Of a stretch of DNA of 64,000 nucleotides, positions 42,289-50,799 are shown piece after piece. Position numbers and translations under genes: made by a program. The notes under the pieces were generated by a model. That model was given only the letters and a program-made list of their open reading frames with translations, made no database searches and was not told the origin of the DNA. How positions within the stretch are numbered: position 1 is the stretch's first letter; every line of letters starts with the position of its first letter. Origin of the DNA: JALZVT01 sp039029135. GTDB taxonomy: Bacteria > Pseudomonadota > Gammaproteobacteria > Pseudomonadales > Azotimanducaceae. Location of the stretch: the NCBI GenBank assembly GCA_039029135.1, contig JBCCGT010000024.1, forward strand, positions 20,895 to 84,894, read 5' to 3'.

Positions 42289-42880
42289 AGCGCGGTAGCC
42301 GGGTGATGAGGCGTAGCGCAAGCCCGCCGACGAGCAGCGCCGTGAAACTGGTGTACAGCGGATCCAGACCGCGACCAAGATACGTGATGAAGAAGATAAA
42401 CCAGAGGTAGTGCAGCGATACGCTGTGCAGGCGCGACCAGTCGCGACCCATACGACGCACCGCGGTGTTGTTGGACGTCACCCCCATGACCCAGAACGCG
42501 ACGAAACCGAGTCCGCCGAACACCAGCGTCACCCAGTCGAGCGGCTCGCTGTGCGCGAGCTGATGGCCAACCACATACGCCAGATGCACGCCCTGCGACA
42601 GCGCACCGCCAATGCCGAGCCAGCGGCGGTTCGCGAGCAGCCAGCGCGCGAATCGGCGGGCGCCAGACTCGGTGCGGGACAGACAGCGCACGAGCGGCTG
42701 AGCCCAGTACGCGGCGATGAAGAACGTAAACGACAGTCGCGCCGTGAGGCGGGCGCCCGTTCCGAGAGCGTTCACTTCGACAAACAGCAACCAGGTCGTC
42801 AGCAGCAGCAATGCGCCGATGGCTATCGCCACGGGCAGCGGCAGCCAGCGATCAGCGGCGCGGGTAGTCATCGGTCTCAC
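42272..42880 (-). CDS. Ferric-reductase-like transmembrane protein (YedZ/MsrQ-like)
   Basis: A 202-residue membrane protein with six hydrophobic segments. It shows the histidines expected for heme b ligation in the ferric-reductase-like domain (GGALSQGVHLAYVVGHQLAH, GRDWSRLHSVSLHYLWFIFFITYLGRG). MsrQ-type proteins pass electrons from quinones to periplasmic methionine sulfoxide reductase MsrP, but no msrP is next to it. It overlaps the TonB-family gene by 29 bases on the same strand. Confidence 0.8.
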   Translation of the reverse strand: MRPMTTRAADRWLPLPVAIAIGALLLLTTWLLFVEVNALGTGARLTARLSFTFFIAAYWAQPLVRCLSRTESGARRFARWLLANRRWLGIGGALSQGVHLAYVVGHQLAHSEPLDWVTLVFGGLGFVAFWVMGVTSNNTAVRRMGRDWSRLHSVSLHYLWFIFFITYLGRGLDPLYTSFTALLVGGLALRLITRLPRFSRER

Positions 42881-43286
42881 CCAGCTTGAAGCGCAGCGTG
42901 CTCGTCAGTCCCTCCACGGCCGCGGGCTTGCCGTCGCGCAGCGCCGGCTGAAAGCGCCAGCTGCTAACGGCCTGCAGGGCCGCCGCGTCGAACACCAGCG
43001 CCGGCACTGCCGCGATCACGCTCGCATTCTCGACGCGGCCTGCGGCGGAGACGTCGTAGCGTACCTTTACCCAACCGCTTGTACCCGCCGCGCGCGCCGC
43101 TTCGGGATAGGCGAGCTGATCACCGCGTTGCAGCAGCGGCTCGCGGTCCGGGGTGCTGACGCAGCCACCGAGCAGGAGTAACCAGACCAGCAGTTTGAGC
43201 GACAGGCGCCGAGTATCCGCACCGCGCGGGTTTTGCACGTGGCGGAGGGAAGAGTCGAGGACACGCTCGCGGGTAGGATCCTGCAT
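42852..43286 (-). CDS. TonB family C-terminal-domain protein
   Basis: A 144-residue protein from ATG 43286. After a hydrophobic stretch with a lipobox-like LLVWLLLLGGC (Cys ~42), residues ~55-144 match a TonB C-terminal domain (LAYPEAARAAGTSGWVKVRYDVSAAGRVENASVIAAVP ... AALQAVSSWRFQPALRDG). A downstream start would make the lipobox N-terminal, which would look like a real lipoprotein. The frame extends to 43388. It ends within the next gene (29-base overlap) and is divergent from the gene at 43380. Confidence 0.75.
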   Translation of the reverse strand: MQDPTRERVLDSSLRHVQNPRGADTRRLSLKLLVWLLLLGGCVSTPDREPLLQRGDQLAYPEAARAAGTSGWVKVRYDVSAAGRVENASVIAAVPALVFDAAALQAVSSWRFQPALRDGKPAAVEGLTSTLRFKLGETDDYPRR

Positions 43287-43379
43287 GCGCGCAGAATACC
43301 AGTCGGTTGCGCTACCGCAGAACCTCGGGGCCATTGACCCCGCAACACAGCGTTCGCAGCAACCTGCCACAATAGGCCC

Positions 43380-43685
43380 ATGAGCCATCCCAACGAAACG
43401 AGCGCCGCGCCCGCGGACAACGCAACAACCGCAGCCGAGCCATCCGGCGTCGACGCGGCCAGCGCGGACGGCGACGCTTCAGACAAGCCCAACCAGGGCC
43501 TGGGTATCGGCGCCGTGCTGTCGAGCACGATCGCCGCGGCGGTTGGTGTCCAGTCGAGCCGCAATCGACGCCGCGACTTCGAACAGGGCCGGGCGCGCGA
43601 CTACATCATCGCCGGCATCGGCTTCACGATTGTCTTCGTGCTGACCATGATCTTCATCGTGCGCACGGTGCTGGGCGGCCTCTGA
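43380..43685 (+). CDS. Hypothetical tail-anchored membrane protein
   Basis: A 101-residue protein: Ala/Asp/Ser-rich disordered N-terminus (~1-35), a Gly-rich middle, NRRRDFEQGRARDY, then one membrane helix near the C-terminus (IIAGIGFTIVFVLTMIFIV). No family recognised. It is convergent with the DUF1501 gene. Confidence 0.6.
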   Translation: MSHPNETSAAPADNATTAAEPSGVDAASADGDASDKPNQGLGIGAVLSSTIAAAVGVQSSRNRRRDFEQGRARDYIIAGIGFTIVFVLTMIFIVRTVLGGL

Positions 43686-43717
43686 GTCCCGTAGGGCGCC
43701 CTTTTCGCAGACGTCCG

Positions 43718-45085
43718 CTAGGCATGCAGCGAGAGACCTTCCCCGAAGCTCGCGAGATTCGGCAACGCCGCCGACACCTGAGCGCCGTCCAGTCCAAGCC
43801 AGGCACCGAGCGGCGCGGCGAGTTGCTCGACCGCGGTCGTTGGAATCAGGCGACCCGAGCCGGCGTCCTGGTCGTGGCCGAACTCCGGCGACGGAAGATC
43901 GCCGTGGATCACGCGACCGCGAACGCCGCCGCCCACCAGGATCTGATGCCCGCCCCAACCGTGATCCGTGCCGTCACCGTTGACGGCCAGCGTGCGGCCG
44001 AACTCCGATGCGGTGAACAGCGTGACCTTGTCGACAAGCCCCAGTTCGACGAGCGCGCGCTGAAACGCATCGATGCCGGCATCGATGTCGGCGAGCAGCC
44101 CGGGCAGCGCGCGCGCCTGCTCCGAGTGCGTATCGAAACCGCCCGCAGAGACGATGAATACCTGACGCGTCGCGTTCAGCGCGTCCCGCGCGGCGATGGT
44201 GCGCGCCACAGCGCGCAGCTGCGCGCCGAGATAAGACTCGGGAAACCCGGTCTGCAGCGCGCTCTGGCTCGCGAGCGCAGCGCCGTAGGACTCATTGGCA
44301 TCGAACGCGTTGCGCAGTGCGTTGGCGACATCCTGATCGAGCAGCGCCGTCGCTGCGTCCGCCTGCGGTCGAAAGTGCTCGCGAAACAGGTCGATCTCGG
44401 CGCCCGCGATCTCCTCCAGCAGACCCAGCGAGGCGGCACCCTGAAGACCGATCTGAAATGGAAAACTCTGATTCCCGGTCAGAAACAGATCGTTGCCGCC
44501 GCTCGTGATTCCCGTGAATACCGGGCTGCCGTTCAGCGCGGCGATCGAGTCCGCGAAGAACCCGCCCCACCCGAACCGCGCGCCCTCGGGCGACGACGAC
44601 ATCCAGGTCGACTGCTGATCGTTGTGTGAAAACAGACGCGGCGGCAGGGGCACCGTGCCCGCTTCGAAAGCGGCCTTGGTGGTCGGTCGAACGAGCGGTC
44701 CCACGTTGCCAACAAAGGCCGCATCGCCCGCCTGAAACAGCCGCTGCAGGTTCGGCATCTCTGGCGGCAAGGCGAACTGGCGACCAGAGAACGCGCTCGC
44801 GTTGTCCGGGGCCAGAACGCGCAGCTGACCGCGGTCGCGGGCGCCGCTGTACGCGCCGAGCATGCTGCTGCGCGCGCCGGCCCAGTGGTCATAGTTCGTC
44901 TGATCATAGGGCAGCAGCAGGTCGTGACCGTCCATACCGCCCAGCAGAAACACGCAGACCAGAGCGCGGTAGTCACCGGGCTCGGCCATCGCCTGCGCAC
45001 GGTGCGACAGGCTGAGGCCGCCGATTCCTGCGGCCAGCGCCGCACGCGAGGACGTCTGCAGCCAGCGTCGTCGGTTGAGGTTCAT
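43718..45085 (-). CDS. DUF1501 family exported protein
   Basis: A 455-residue protein with a twin-arginine-like signal (MNLNRRRWLQTSSRAALAAGIGGLSLSHRAQA). The rest matches the DUF1501 family (sulfatase/alkaline-phosphatase-like fold): FLLGGMDGHDLLLPYDQTNYDHWAGAR, FSHNDQQSTWM, SAGGFDTHSEQA, TASEFGRTLAVNGDGTDHGWGGHQILVGGGV. The ATG has a very good GAAGGAG ribosome site. DUF1501 and DUF1800 genes are often paired in Proteobacteria and Planctomycetes; the pair is known but not biochemically explained. The DUF1800 gene lies 22 bases upstream. Confidence 0.93.
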   Translation of the reverse strand: MNLNRRRWLQTSSRAALAAGIGGLSLSHRAQAMAEPGDYRALVCVFLLGGMDGHDLLLPYDQTNYDHWAGARSSMLGAYSGARDRGQLRVLAPDNASAFSGRQFALPPEMPNLQRLFQAGDAAFVGNVGPLVRPTTKAAFEAGTVPLPPRLFSHNDQQSTWMSSSPEGARFGWGGFFADSIAALNGSPVFTGITSGGNDLFLTGNQSFPFQIGLQGAASLGLLEEIAGAEIDLFREHFRPQADAATALLDQDVANALRNAFDANESYGAALASQSALQTGFPESYLGAQLRAVARTIAARDALNATRQVFIVSAGGFDTHSEQARALPGLLADIDAGIDAFQRALVELGLVDKVTLFTASEFGRTLAVNGDGTDHGWGGHQILVGGGVRGRVIHGDLPSPEFGHDQDAGSGRLIPTTAVEQLAAPLGAWLGLDGAQVSAALPNLASFGEGLSLHA

Positions 45086-45107
45086 GACTGGTCTCCTTCG
45101 CGCGAGC

Positions 45108-46889
45108 TCATTTCTGCACCAGAAAATCGACGCTGGTCATCAGCAGCAGGATGGCGCGCTGCACCCGCAGCTCGGCGAACTCGGCGGGCACAGCATTCGT
45201 AACGGCGAGAATCCGCGCCCGCGTCTCCACAGACAGGCCGCCGAAGGTAAAGAGAGCATCGAGTCGATCGATCATGCGCTCGGGGTCGCTCGCCAGCGTC
45301 TCGAGTTCGTCGTAATTCGGCAGGAACGCCGTCGCCGCCGCGTCCGCGTCGAACTCGAGCGGCTCGTCCCCGCCCAGATCGAACACCTCGTCGCGCAGTT
45401 CCTGCTGGTATTCATCGTCGCGCACGCCGCCGAAGATCAGAAAGGTCATGACGTTGGCGTAGCCGAAGGCGCTCGTCGCGTTCAGTATCTGCAGTTCTGG
45501 CGCCGTGCGGCCCGCGCTACCCGACAGGGTTCCAGGGGCGACGTACCCCGGTCGATAAAAGTTGAATACCGAGGTGGCCGCGAACGGCTTCTGTCCCAGC
45601 ATCGAGGTGTCGTACGCGATGATCAGCGGCGTCACATACTCCGGCGACGGATTGCCAACGCCGCATGCGCGCGCCCACGCCGTCACGCGCAGCGCCGGTT
45701 CGCGCAGCTTGCCGAAGCCAACCGCGCGTCGCGCATCGCTATCGCGCGCCTCGCGATCGAACAGAATGGCGGCCAAGGTCGCACCCAGATCGCCGCGCCT
45801 GCCGCTGCCTACAGGGGCACCGTCAGGTAATTCGAACGTGCCCGCGTCGAACGTCGTAGCGACCCGCGCCACGTAGTCTGGTTCCGGGTGACTCGTTACG
45901 AACCGCTGAATTAGCTGGCGCGAAACAAAGGGCGCGAGGTTCGGGTGTGCCGCGATATGGTCCAGCGCCAACTCGAGGCTGGTAACGCCGTCCGTGCCTG
46001 CCGGAATTGTGAGCCCCAAGAAGCGTTTTTCGAGAGGAGAATGTGGCGCTTCGTACATGGTCATAGGCGTAGTCCACTCGAGCGCACCTGGATCATCGGG
46101 GTCGAACACCGTAGCCTCGGTGAAATCGATGCCCGTAAAGACACGCGCCAACCCGGTGATATCGGCGTTGTCGTAGAGCTCTATCGGTTCACCATCGACG
46201 TCGAGCGTTGGCGTACCGTCCGGGTTCAGCTGCAGCACGCCGATCGAAAACAGCTGCAGGATCTCGCGCGCATAGTTCTCGTCCGGCATGCGACCCGTCG
46301 CGGCGTCGCCCCTCTCGTTGCCAAGATAAGTCAGGTAGTAGCCCATCGCCGGTGCGTAGGTGACGGCCTCGAGGAGCTCCCGATAAGTCCCGAACGCGTG
46401 CTGCGCCAGCACGTCCTGGTAGTACCCGACCGCCTCGGGTATGTCGGTCAGCACCTCACCGCCGAAGTCCGACACTACGAGGAGTTGGGAAAGCGCGTAG
46501 ACCATGCGCTGTCGCAGCTGATCGTCCGCCTCGACGGCCGTCCGCCAGAACATGGTGCTGGCACCGCGAATCTCGGGCTCGCCGATCTTGTTCAGATGGG
46601 GCGTTATGTCCTTGCTCAGCTCGTTGCGAAACCAGTCGCTGGCACTGCTGCCAGGCAGTTCCACGAGATCCGTGGGCGTGGGGCCGAATGTGGCCTGGGT
46701 CAGAAACCGCGCCGTTTCGTTTGCGTCTGTAAACACGCCGTCGAACGCGCCGCCGCTGGGTGGCGCGGGCGCGGGCGAAGCGCCGCCGCCTGGATCGCCA
46801 GGCATCGAGACGTTCCCGTCGCCACCACCACAGGCCGCGACGCCGAGGCATAAACACAAGACACAGGCTCTCAATGCTCGCTGATGCAC
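45108..46889 (-). CDS. DUF1800 family lipoprotein
   Basis: A 593-residue protein with lipoprotein signal (RACVLCLCLGVAAC). I start at GTG 46889, which has GGAG upstream, rather than at GTG 46922 with none. DUF1800 features are ARFLTQATFGPTPTDLVELPGSSASDWFRNE, NYAREILQLFSIGVLQLNPDGT, and PLEKRFLGLTIPAGTDG; the C-terminal part is helical (LRDEVFDLGGDE). It is co-oriented with and precedes DUF1501. Both would act at the cell surface or periplasm. Function of the pair unknown. Confidence 0.9.
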   Translation of the reverse strand: MHQRALRACVLCLCLGVAACGGGDGNVSMPGDPGGGASPAPAPPSGGAFDGVFTDANETARFLTQATFGPTPTDLVELPGSSASDWFRNELSKDITPHLNKIGEPEIRGASTMFWRTAVEADDQLRQRMVYALSQLLVVSDFGGEVLTDIPEAVGYYQDVLAQHAFGTYRELLEAVTYAPAMGYYLTYLGNERGDAATGRMPDENYAREILQLFSIGVLQLNPDGTPTLDVDGEPIELYDNADITGLARVFTGIDFTEATVFDPDDPGALEWTTPMTMYEAPHSPLEKRFLGLTIPAGTDGVTSLELALDHIAAHPNLAPFVSRQLIQRFVTSHPEPDYVARVATTFDAGTFELPDGAPVGSGRRGDLGATLAAILFDREARDSDARRAVGFGKLREPALRVTAWARACGVGNPSPEYVTPLIIAYDTSMLGQKPFAATSVFNFYRPGYVAPGTLSGSAGRTAPELQILNATSAFGYANVMTFLIFGGVRDDEYQQELRDEVFDLGGDEPLEFDADAAATAFLPNYDELETLASDPERMIDRLDALFTFGGLSVETRARILAVTNAVPAEFAELRVQRAILLLMTSVDFLVQK

Positions 46890-46945
46890 GCTGCAAGTCT
46901 CCGCACTGCCACCGAAGGGCACTCGAATCGAATTTGCGATGCGCG

Positions 46946-46987
46946 CTCGATTCGAAAACCTCGATTCAAAACTCTCGATTCAATACA
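46946..46987. repeat. Three 14-bp direct repeats upstream of DUF1800 and the two-component genes
   Basis: CTCGATTC begins at 46946, 46960 and 46974, exactly 14 bases apart, each followed by an A-rich hexamer. A related CTCGAATC lies at 46922, and GAATCGAA there is the inverse of part of the unit. The array lies in the gap between divergent DUF1800 and response-regulator genes, so it may bind a regulator. Confidence 0.55.
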
Positions 46988-47032
46988 GACCTACACTAGC
47001 GGCGTCGCGATGAGCGGAGGGTGGACGGAAGA

Positions 47033-47047
47033 TTAAGGTTTCTTAAC
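47033..47047. promoter_or_regulatory. Candidate OmpR-family direct-repeat operator
   Basis: TTAAG-GTTTC-TTAAC: two near-identical pentamers 10 bases apart, in the style of the PmrA/QseB box (TTAAG-type direct repeats, normally 11-base period). It lies 136 bases upstream of the response-regulator start and 144 bases from the DUF1800 start. Autoregulation by the neighbouring QseB/PmrA-like protein is a testable inference. The same bases also form a TTAAG/CTTAA hairpin. Confidence 0.4.
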
Positions 47048-47182
47048 TTGCAGGATTCGTAGGGCCTGTCAGTGTGACGGGGTGCACGAAACGCCCGAAC
47101 AACCCGCATCCGCCTCCCGCGAACGCCACGCTGGAGGCGACAATGAGCGGTCCTGTGGCACGCAGGCCAGGAACCGGTAGCC

Positions 47183-47851
47183 ATGAAGATTCTCGTCGTT
47201 GAGGACGACCAGGAAGTCGCCGACTATGTCATCGCGGGGCTGCACCAGGCGGGCCACAGCGCCGACGCCGTGGTCGATGGTCACGAAGGCCTGCTCGAAG
47301 CCGCACGTGGCCACTATGACGTGCTGGTCGTCGATCGCATGCTGCCCGGCCTGGACGGTCTGAGTCTGATCAAGGGCCTGCGGGCGATGGCGATCGACAC
47401 GCCCGCGCTGATATTGAGTGCCATGGGTTCCGTCGAGCAGCGCGTCGAAGGGCTGCGTGCGGGTTCGGACGACTACCTGACGAAACCGTTCGCATTCAGC
47501 GAGCTCTTGGCGCGCGTCGAGATCCTCGCCCGGCGCCCTCACGCGTCTGCACCAGAGCATCTTGAGGTCGCCGACCTGCTGCTGAACCCTGCCAGCCGCA
47601 CCGTCGAACGCGCGGGAACTGCGATCGATCTGCAGCCCAAGGAGTTCGCGCTGCTGGAGTATCTGATGCGCAACGCGGGTCAGGTCGTGACGCGCACCAT
47701 GCTGCTCGAGCACGTGTGGCAGCTCGACTTCGATCCGAAAACCAACATCGTGGACGTCCACGTGTCGAACCTGCGGCAGAAGATCGATCGGGATTACGAT
47801 CCGAAACTCATCCACACCGTGCGCGGATCGGGCTATGTCGTCCGCGCCTAA
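47183..47851 (+). CDS. OmpR-family response regulator (QseB/PmrA-like)
   Basis: A 222-residue regulator. The receiver (1-~118) has acidic residues D8/D9, phosphoacceptor D51 (VVDRMLPGLDGL) and the Lys in YLTKPFAF. The C-terminal winged helix (~130-222) shows PKEFALLEYLMRNAGQVVTRTMLLEHVW and VDVHVSNLRQKIDRDYDPKLIHTVRGSGYVV. This is the OmpR class of DNA-binding regulator. The stop overlaps the kinase gene by 17 bases. Confidence 0.94.
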   Translation: MKILVVEDDQEVADYVIAGLHQAGHSADAVVDGHEGLLEAARGHYDVLVVDRMLPGLDGLSLIKGLRAMAIDTPALILSAMGSVEQRVEGLRAGSDDYLTKPFAFSELLARVEILARRPHASAPEHLEVADLLLNPASRTVERAGTAIDLQPKEFALLEYLMRNAGQVVTRTMLLEHVWQLDFDPKTNIVDVHVSNLRQKIDRDYDPKLIHTVRGSGYVVRA

Positions 47852-49673
47852 ACAGCGACCACTGTGGCGCTCCAGCACGCTGCGCGGCGCGCTGCTGGCC
47901 GCACTGCTGATCTGGCTGCTGCTATTGATCACCCTGCTGGCCGTCATCGATGCCGCGCAAAACGCGCTGTTCGAGAACACCATCGAGCGTCTGCGCGAAG
48001 AGGTCGAGGAACTGCTCGACGCCGCCGCAGCGACCAATCCGCCCGAGGATCTGCTCGCGCTGACGCCCGAGCCGGACTGGGAACTCCTGACCGATGAACA
48101 GGCCGAAGTGTACGAAGAGTCCGTTGCGCGGCTGCATGCAAGCGGCGACGACGCTGCCCTTCTGGGACTCTATCTCATCGGGGAGGCCGACGACGATCTG
48201 CTGACATTCGCGGAAGGGTATCCGACCGCACTTGGGGCGGCAGCCGATACCGCGTTAACACTCATGCGCGAGCGGCTGGGAACCAACACCCTGGCGGCGT
48301 TCGAAGCAACGAGCGACTTTCGCCGCGCCTACCTGCGATCGCACTCGACCTGGCAGGCGCAGGAACCGGTCAGCCGCTTGGCGGTCATGCTGGAACTGGC
48401 TTCCGCTTCGCCCGCATGGCACGAAGACTATTGCTACACACTGCACTTACCTGCCCAGGTGACGAACGGCGCGGCTGCTGCTAGGGAAGGCAAAGCTCAC
48501 GAAAACTACAGCAACGTTTACGCCACCGACATCGGCCAGGAAAGCTGGCGCGTGTATGCCGTCGGTCCATTGCAACACCCGCAACAACAGCCGGCGCCGC
48601 TCGTGGCGGCGTCCGCGCCGCAGGCGTACTGCGCCGTCCTGCGCGTACCGCTTACAGGCGGCGGCGAGCTCCACTACGGCGCGATGGCAACCGAATCCAG
48701 CCGAGCGATCCTTGCAGCCCAGGAGAGTGCCGGCGCGATCGTCTTGCTGACGGCGATCACCCTGCTCATCGTCGCGATCCTGATCGCGGGGCGGCGCCTG
48801 CGTCGCATCAACGCCGTCGCCTGGGACGTGCAGCGTTCGAGCCCGCGGCGCACGCCCGCCTCATCCAGTCGCGGTCGAGGGCGCCTGCTCATCAACGACA
48901 TCGATTGGCTGCGAGCGCTCGTCGAGCGCAGCATCGACGACATGGAGCGCCGCATCGGCGACGTCAGGGAACTCTCCGACGGACTGGCGCACGACATGCG
49001 CACACCGCTGACGCGTCTGCGCAACCGCATTGAGTTTGTCGACCAGGATGCAAACGTCGACAGCCAACATCTGGAGCAACTTTCGAAAGACGCCGACCAG
49101 TTGCTGGAGACGTTCAACGCACTGCTGCGCATTGCGGAGCTGGAACAGGGCACCGGCCAGCGGGACTTCCGCAGCTTCAACCTGGCAAGTCTGCTACTGG
49201 AGGTGTCGGAACTCTACGAGCCTGCGTTCTCGGAACAACACATCAAACTTGAACTCGCGCTGCAGACGCGCGACCTGACCGTGCGCGGTGATCGCGGCAT
49301 CTGGTTACAGGCGATGGCAAATGTGCTCGACAACGCGCTGAGCTATGCGCCGGACAGCGCGACTGTCACCATCGAACTTGCTAACCGCGATCGACCTATC
49401 GTGACCGTGACCGACGAAGGACCCGGCGTACCGGCGGCGCAGCTCGAACGACTGACGGAACGCTTCTACCGCGGGGACGGCGCGCGCACCTCCGCCGGCA
49501 CCGGACTGGGACTCGCTCTGGTGGCCGCAATCTGCAAGCTGCACAACGTCGAGCTGCGCCTCACAAACGTCCGCGCTGCAGGTCAAGATGTGACCGAGCC
49601 AGGCGTCGGCGAAGTCAACGACACCGGCTTGCAGATCGCGTTCATCTGGCCGCGCGACGGCGAGCGCGACTGA
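47835..49673 (+). CDS. Sensor histidine kinase (cognate of the OmpR-type regulator)
   Basis: A 612-residue kinase: N-terminal membrane helix (LLAALLIWLLLLITLLAVIDA), a large periplasmic sensor (~40-285, with no recognised domain), a second helix (AIVLLTAITLLIVAILIAG), a short linker, H-box GLAHDMRTPLTRLRNR (His ~386), and HATPase motifs (NVLDNALSYAPDS, DEGPGVPAAQLERLTERFYRGDG, GTGLGLALVAAIC). The sensor is unusually large compared with QseC or PmrB. The signal sensed is unknown. It overlaps the regulator gene. Confidence 0.93.
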   Translation: MSSAPKQRPLWRSSTLRGALLAALLIWLLLLITLLAVIDAAQNALFENTIERLREEVEELLDAAAATNPPEDLLALTPEPDWELLTDEQAEVYEESVARLHASGDDAALLGLYLIGEADDDLLTFAEGYPTALGAAADTALTLMRERLGTNTLAAFEATSDFRRAYLRSHSTWQAQEPVSRLAVMLELASASPAWHEDYCYTLHLPAQVTNGAAAAREGKAHENYSNVYATDIGQESWRVYAVGPLQHPQQQPAPLVAASAPQAYCAVLRVPLTGGGELHYGAMATESSRAILAAQESAGAIVLLTAITLLIVAILIAGRRLRRINAVAWDVQRSSPRRTPASSSRGRGRLLINDIDWLRALVERSIDDMERRIGDVRELSDGLAHDMRTPLTRLRNRIEFVDQDANVDSQHLEQLSKDADQLLETFNALLRIAELEQGTGQRDFRSFNLASLLLEVSELYEPAFSEQHIKLELALQTRDLTVRGDRGIWLQAMANVLDNALSYAPDSATVTIELANRDRPIVTVTDEGPGVPAAQLERLTERFYRGDGARTSAGTGLGLALVAAICKLHNVELRLTNVRAAGQDVTEPGVGEVNDTGLQIAFIWPRDGERD

Positions 49674-49700
49674 CCCGAACGCGCGCCCTCTGTATGCCGC

Positions 49701-50750
49701 CTAAACCAGCGCTGCTTCTAGTCCACGACGCAGCTCGCGTCGGTTGTCGGCGCGCTCCAACACCAGCAGATCGTCGAGCTGCGCCAGCGCGCGACGCAGA
49801 TTGTCGCCGCGTCGCGCGACGCGAAAATAGCGATCGCCGTTCAGGTGGTCGGCGAGGAATCGCACCGCCAGCATGAACGCGAAGTAGCCCGGTGCTTCAC
49901 AGCCGAGGTCCAGCTCGCGCTCGATCGTCGAGCGGCGACCGGCGGCAACGAACGCCCGCGTTAACTCGGCATAAAAGCCGGTTTGGAAGCAGCCATCCAC
50001 GACCGTCGCGGAGCGCACCAGGTCGCCGAAGTCCCACCACCAGTGACCGCGCATCAACGTGTCGAAGTCCAGGATTCCGTTCACCCGGCTTGGTTCGCGC
50101 TCCGAAGCCGGCGGCGAGAACAGCAGATTGTTGACCTTACAGTCCCCGTGAATCGCCGTGGCAGGAGGGTCGCTATCGAGCGCGCGAAAGCGATCTGCGT
50201 GGCGCAGCAGGCGGGTGAGCGTCTCGCGCTCCGCGTTTGCCGCACGCGCCTCGACGGCGCGCAACTCGGCGAGATAGTGTCGCAGCCGGTGAAAATTGGG
50301 GATCGCCTCCGCAAGCGCGGCTGCGTCGAAGCCATCCAGCGCGCTGTGCAGCGCGCCAAACGCCGCGCCCGCGGCGGCGGCCGCAGAGGCATTCGGGAGC
50401 GTCTGGTGGCAGACCCCGGGAATGCGCCGCACCAGCCGCCAGCATTCGCCGTCAAGGATGGCGTGATCGCTCCCATCCCGCGTGCGCAGCGGCGTCGGCA
50501 CCGCGTAAGGAAACTCGCCGCCCAGATGGCGGGCGACGCGGGAAAAATTGTCGAGCACGTTCTGCGGCCGCGCGAACACGCCGCGACTGATGCGCTGCAG
50601 GACGAAGTCCGCGTCCGGCCCCCTCGGCAACGCGCCGCGCACGGCGAAGGTGGCGTTGATGTGGCCGTCGCCCAGCGGCTCGACGGTCTCTGGGGAACGG
50701 GCAAACCAGCTCGCCAACACCGCCTGCGCAACTGGCCGCGAATCGCTCAA
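49701..50750 (-). CDS. N-acetylhexosamine kinase-like phosphotransferase
   Basis: A protein of about 349 residues if it starts at TTG 50750; no ATG or GTG fits near the domain start, and the frame runs on inside the GH20 gene. The N-terminus VAQAVLASWFARSPETVEPLGDGHINATFAV and FVLQRISRGVFARPQNVLDNF match the NahK/LnpB-type phosphotransferases that phosphorylate GlcNAc/GalNAc at C1. The catalytic loop is AIHGDCKVNNLLFSP and the DFG-equivalent is ILDFDTLMRGHWWWDFGDL. Downstream of GH20 in the same operon, a kinase acting on released N-acetylhexosamine is the natural reading. Confidence 0.78.
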   Translation of the reverse strand: MSDSRPVAQAVLASWFARSPETVEPLGDGHINATFAVRGALPRGPDADFVLQRISRGVFARPQNVLDNFSRVARHLGGEFPYAVPTPLRTRDGSDHAILDGECWRLVRRIPGVCHQTLPNASAAAAAGAAFGALHSALDGFDAAALAEAIPNFHRLRHYLAELRAVEARAANAERETLTRLLRHADRFRALDSDPPATAIHGDCKVNNLLFSPPASEREPSRVNGILDFDTLMRGHWWWDFGDLVRSATVVDGCFQTGFYAELTRAFVAAGRRSTIERELDLGCEAPGYFAFMLAVRFLADHLNGDRYFRVARRGDNLRRALAQLDDLLVLERADNRRELRRGLEAALV

Positions 50751-50799
50751 GCGCGCAGGACCACAGGACCCGTCACGAGCAGGGTCGAGCGCGATCGGT

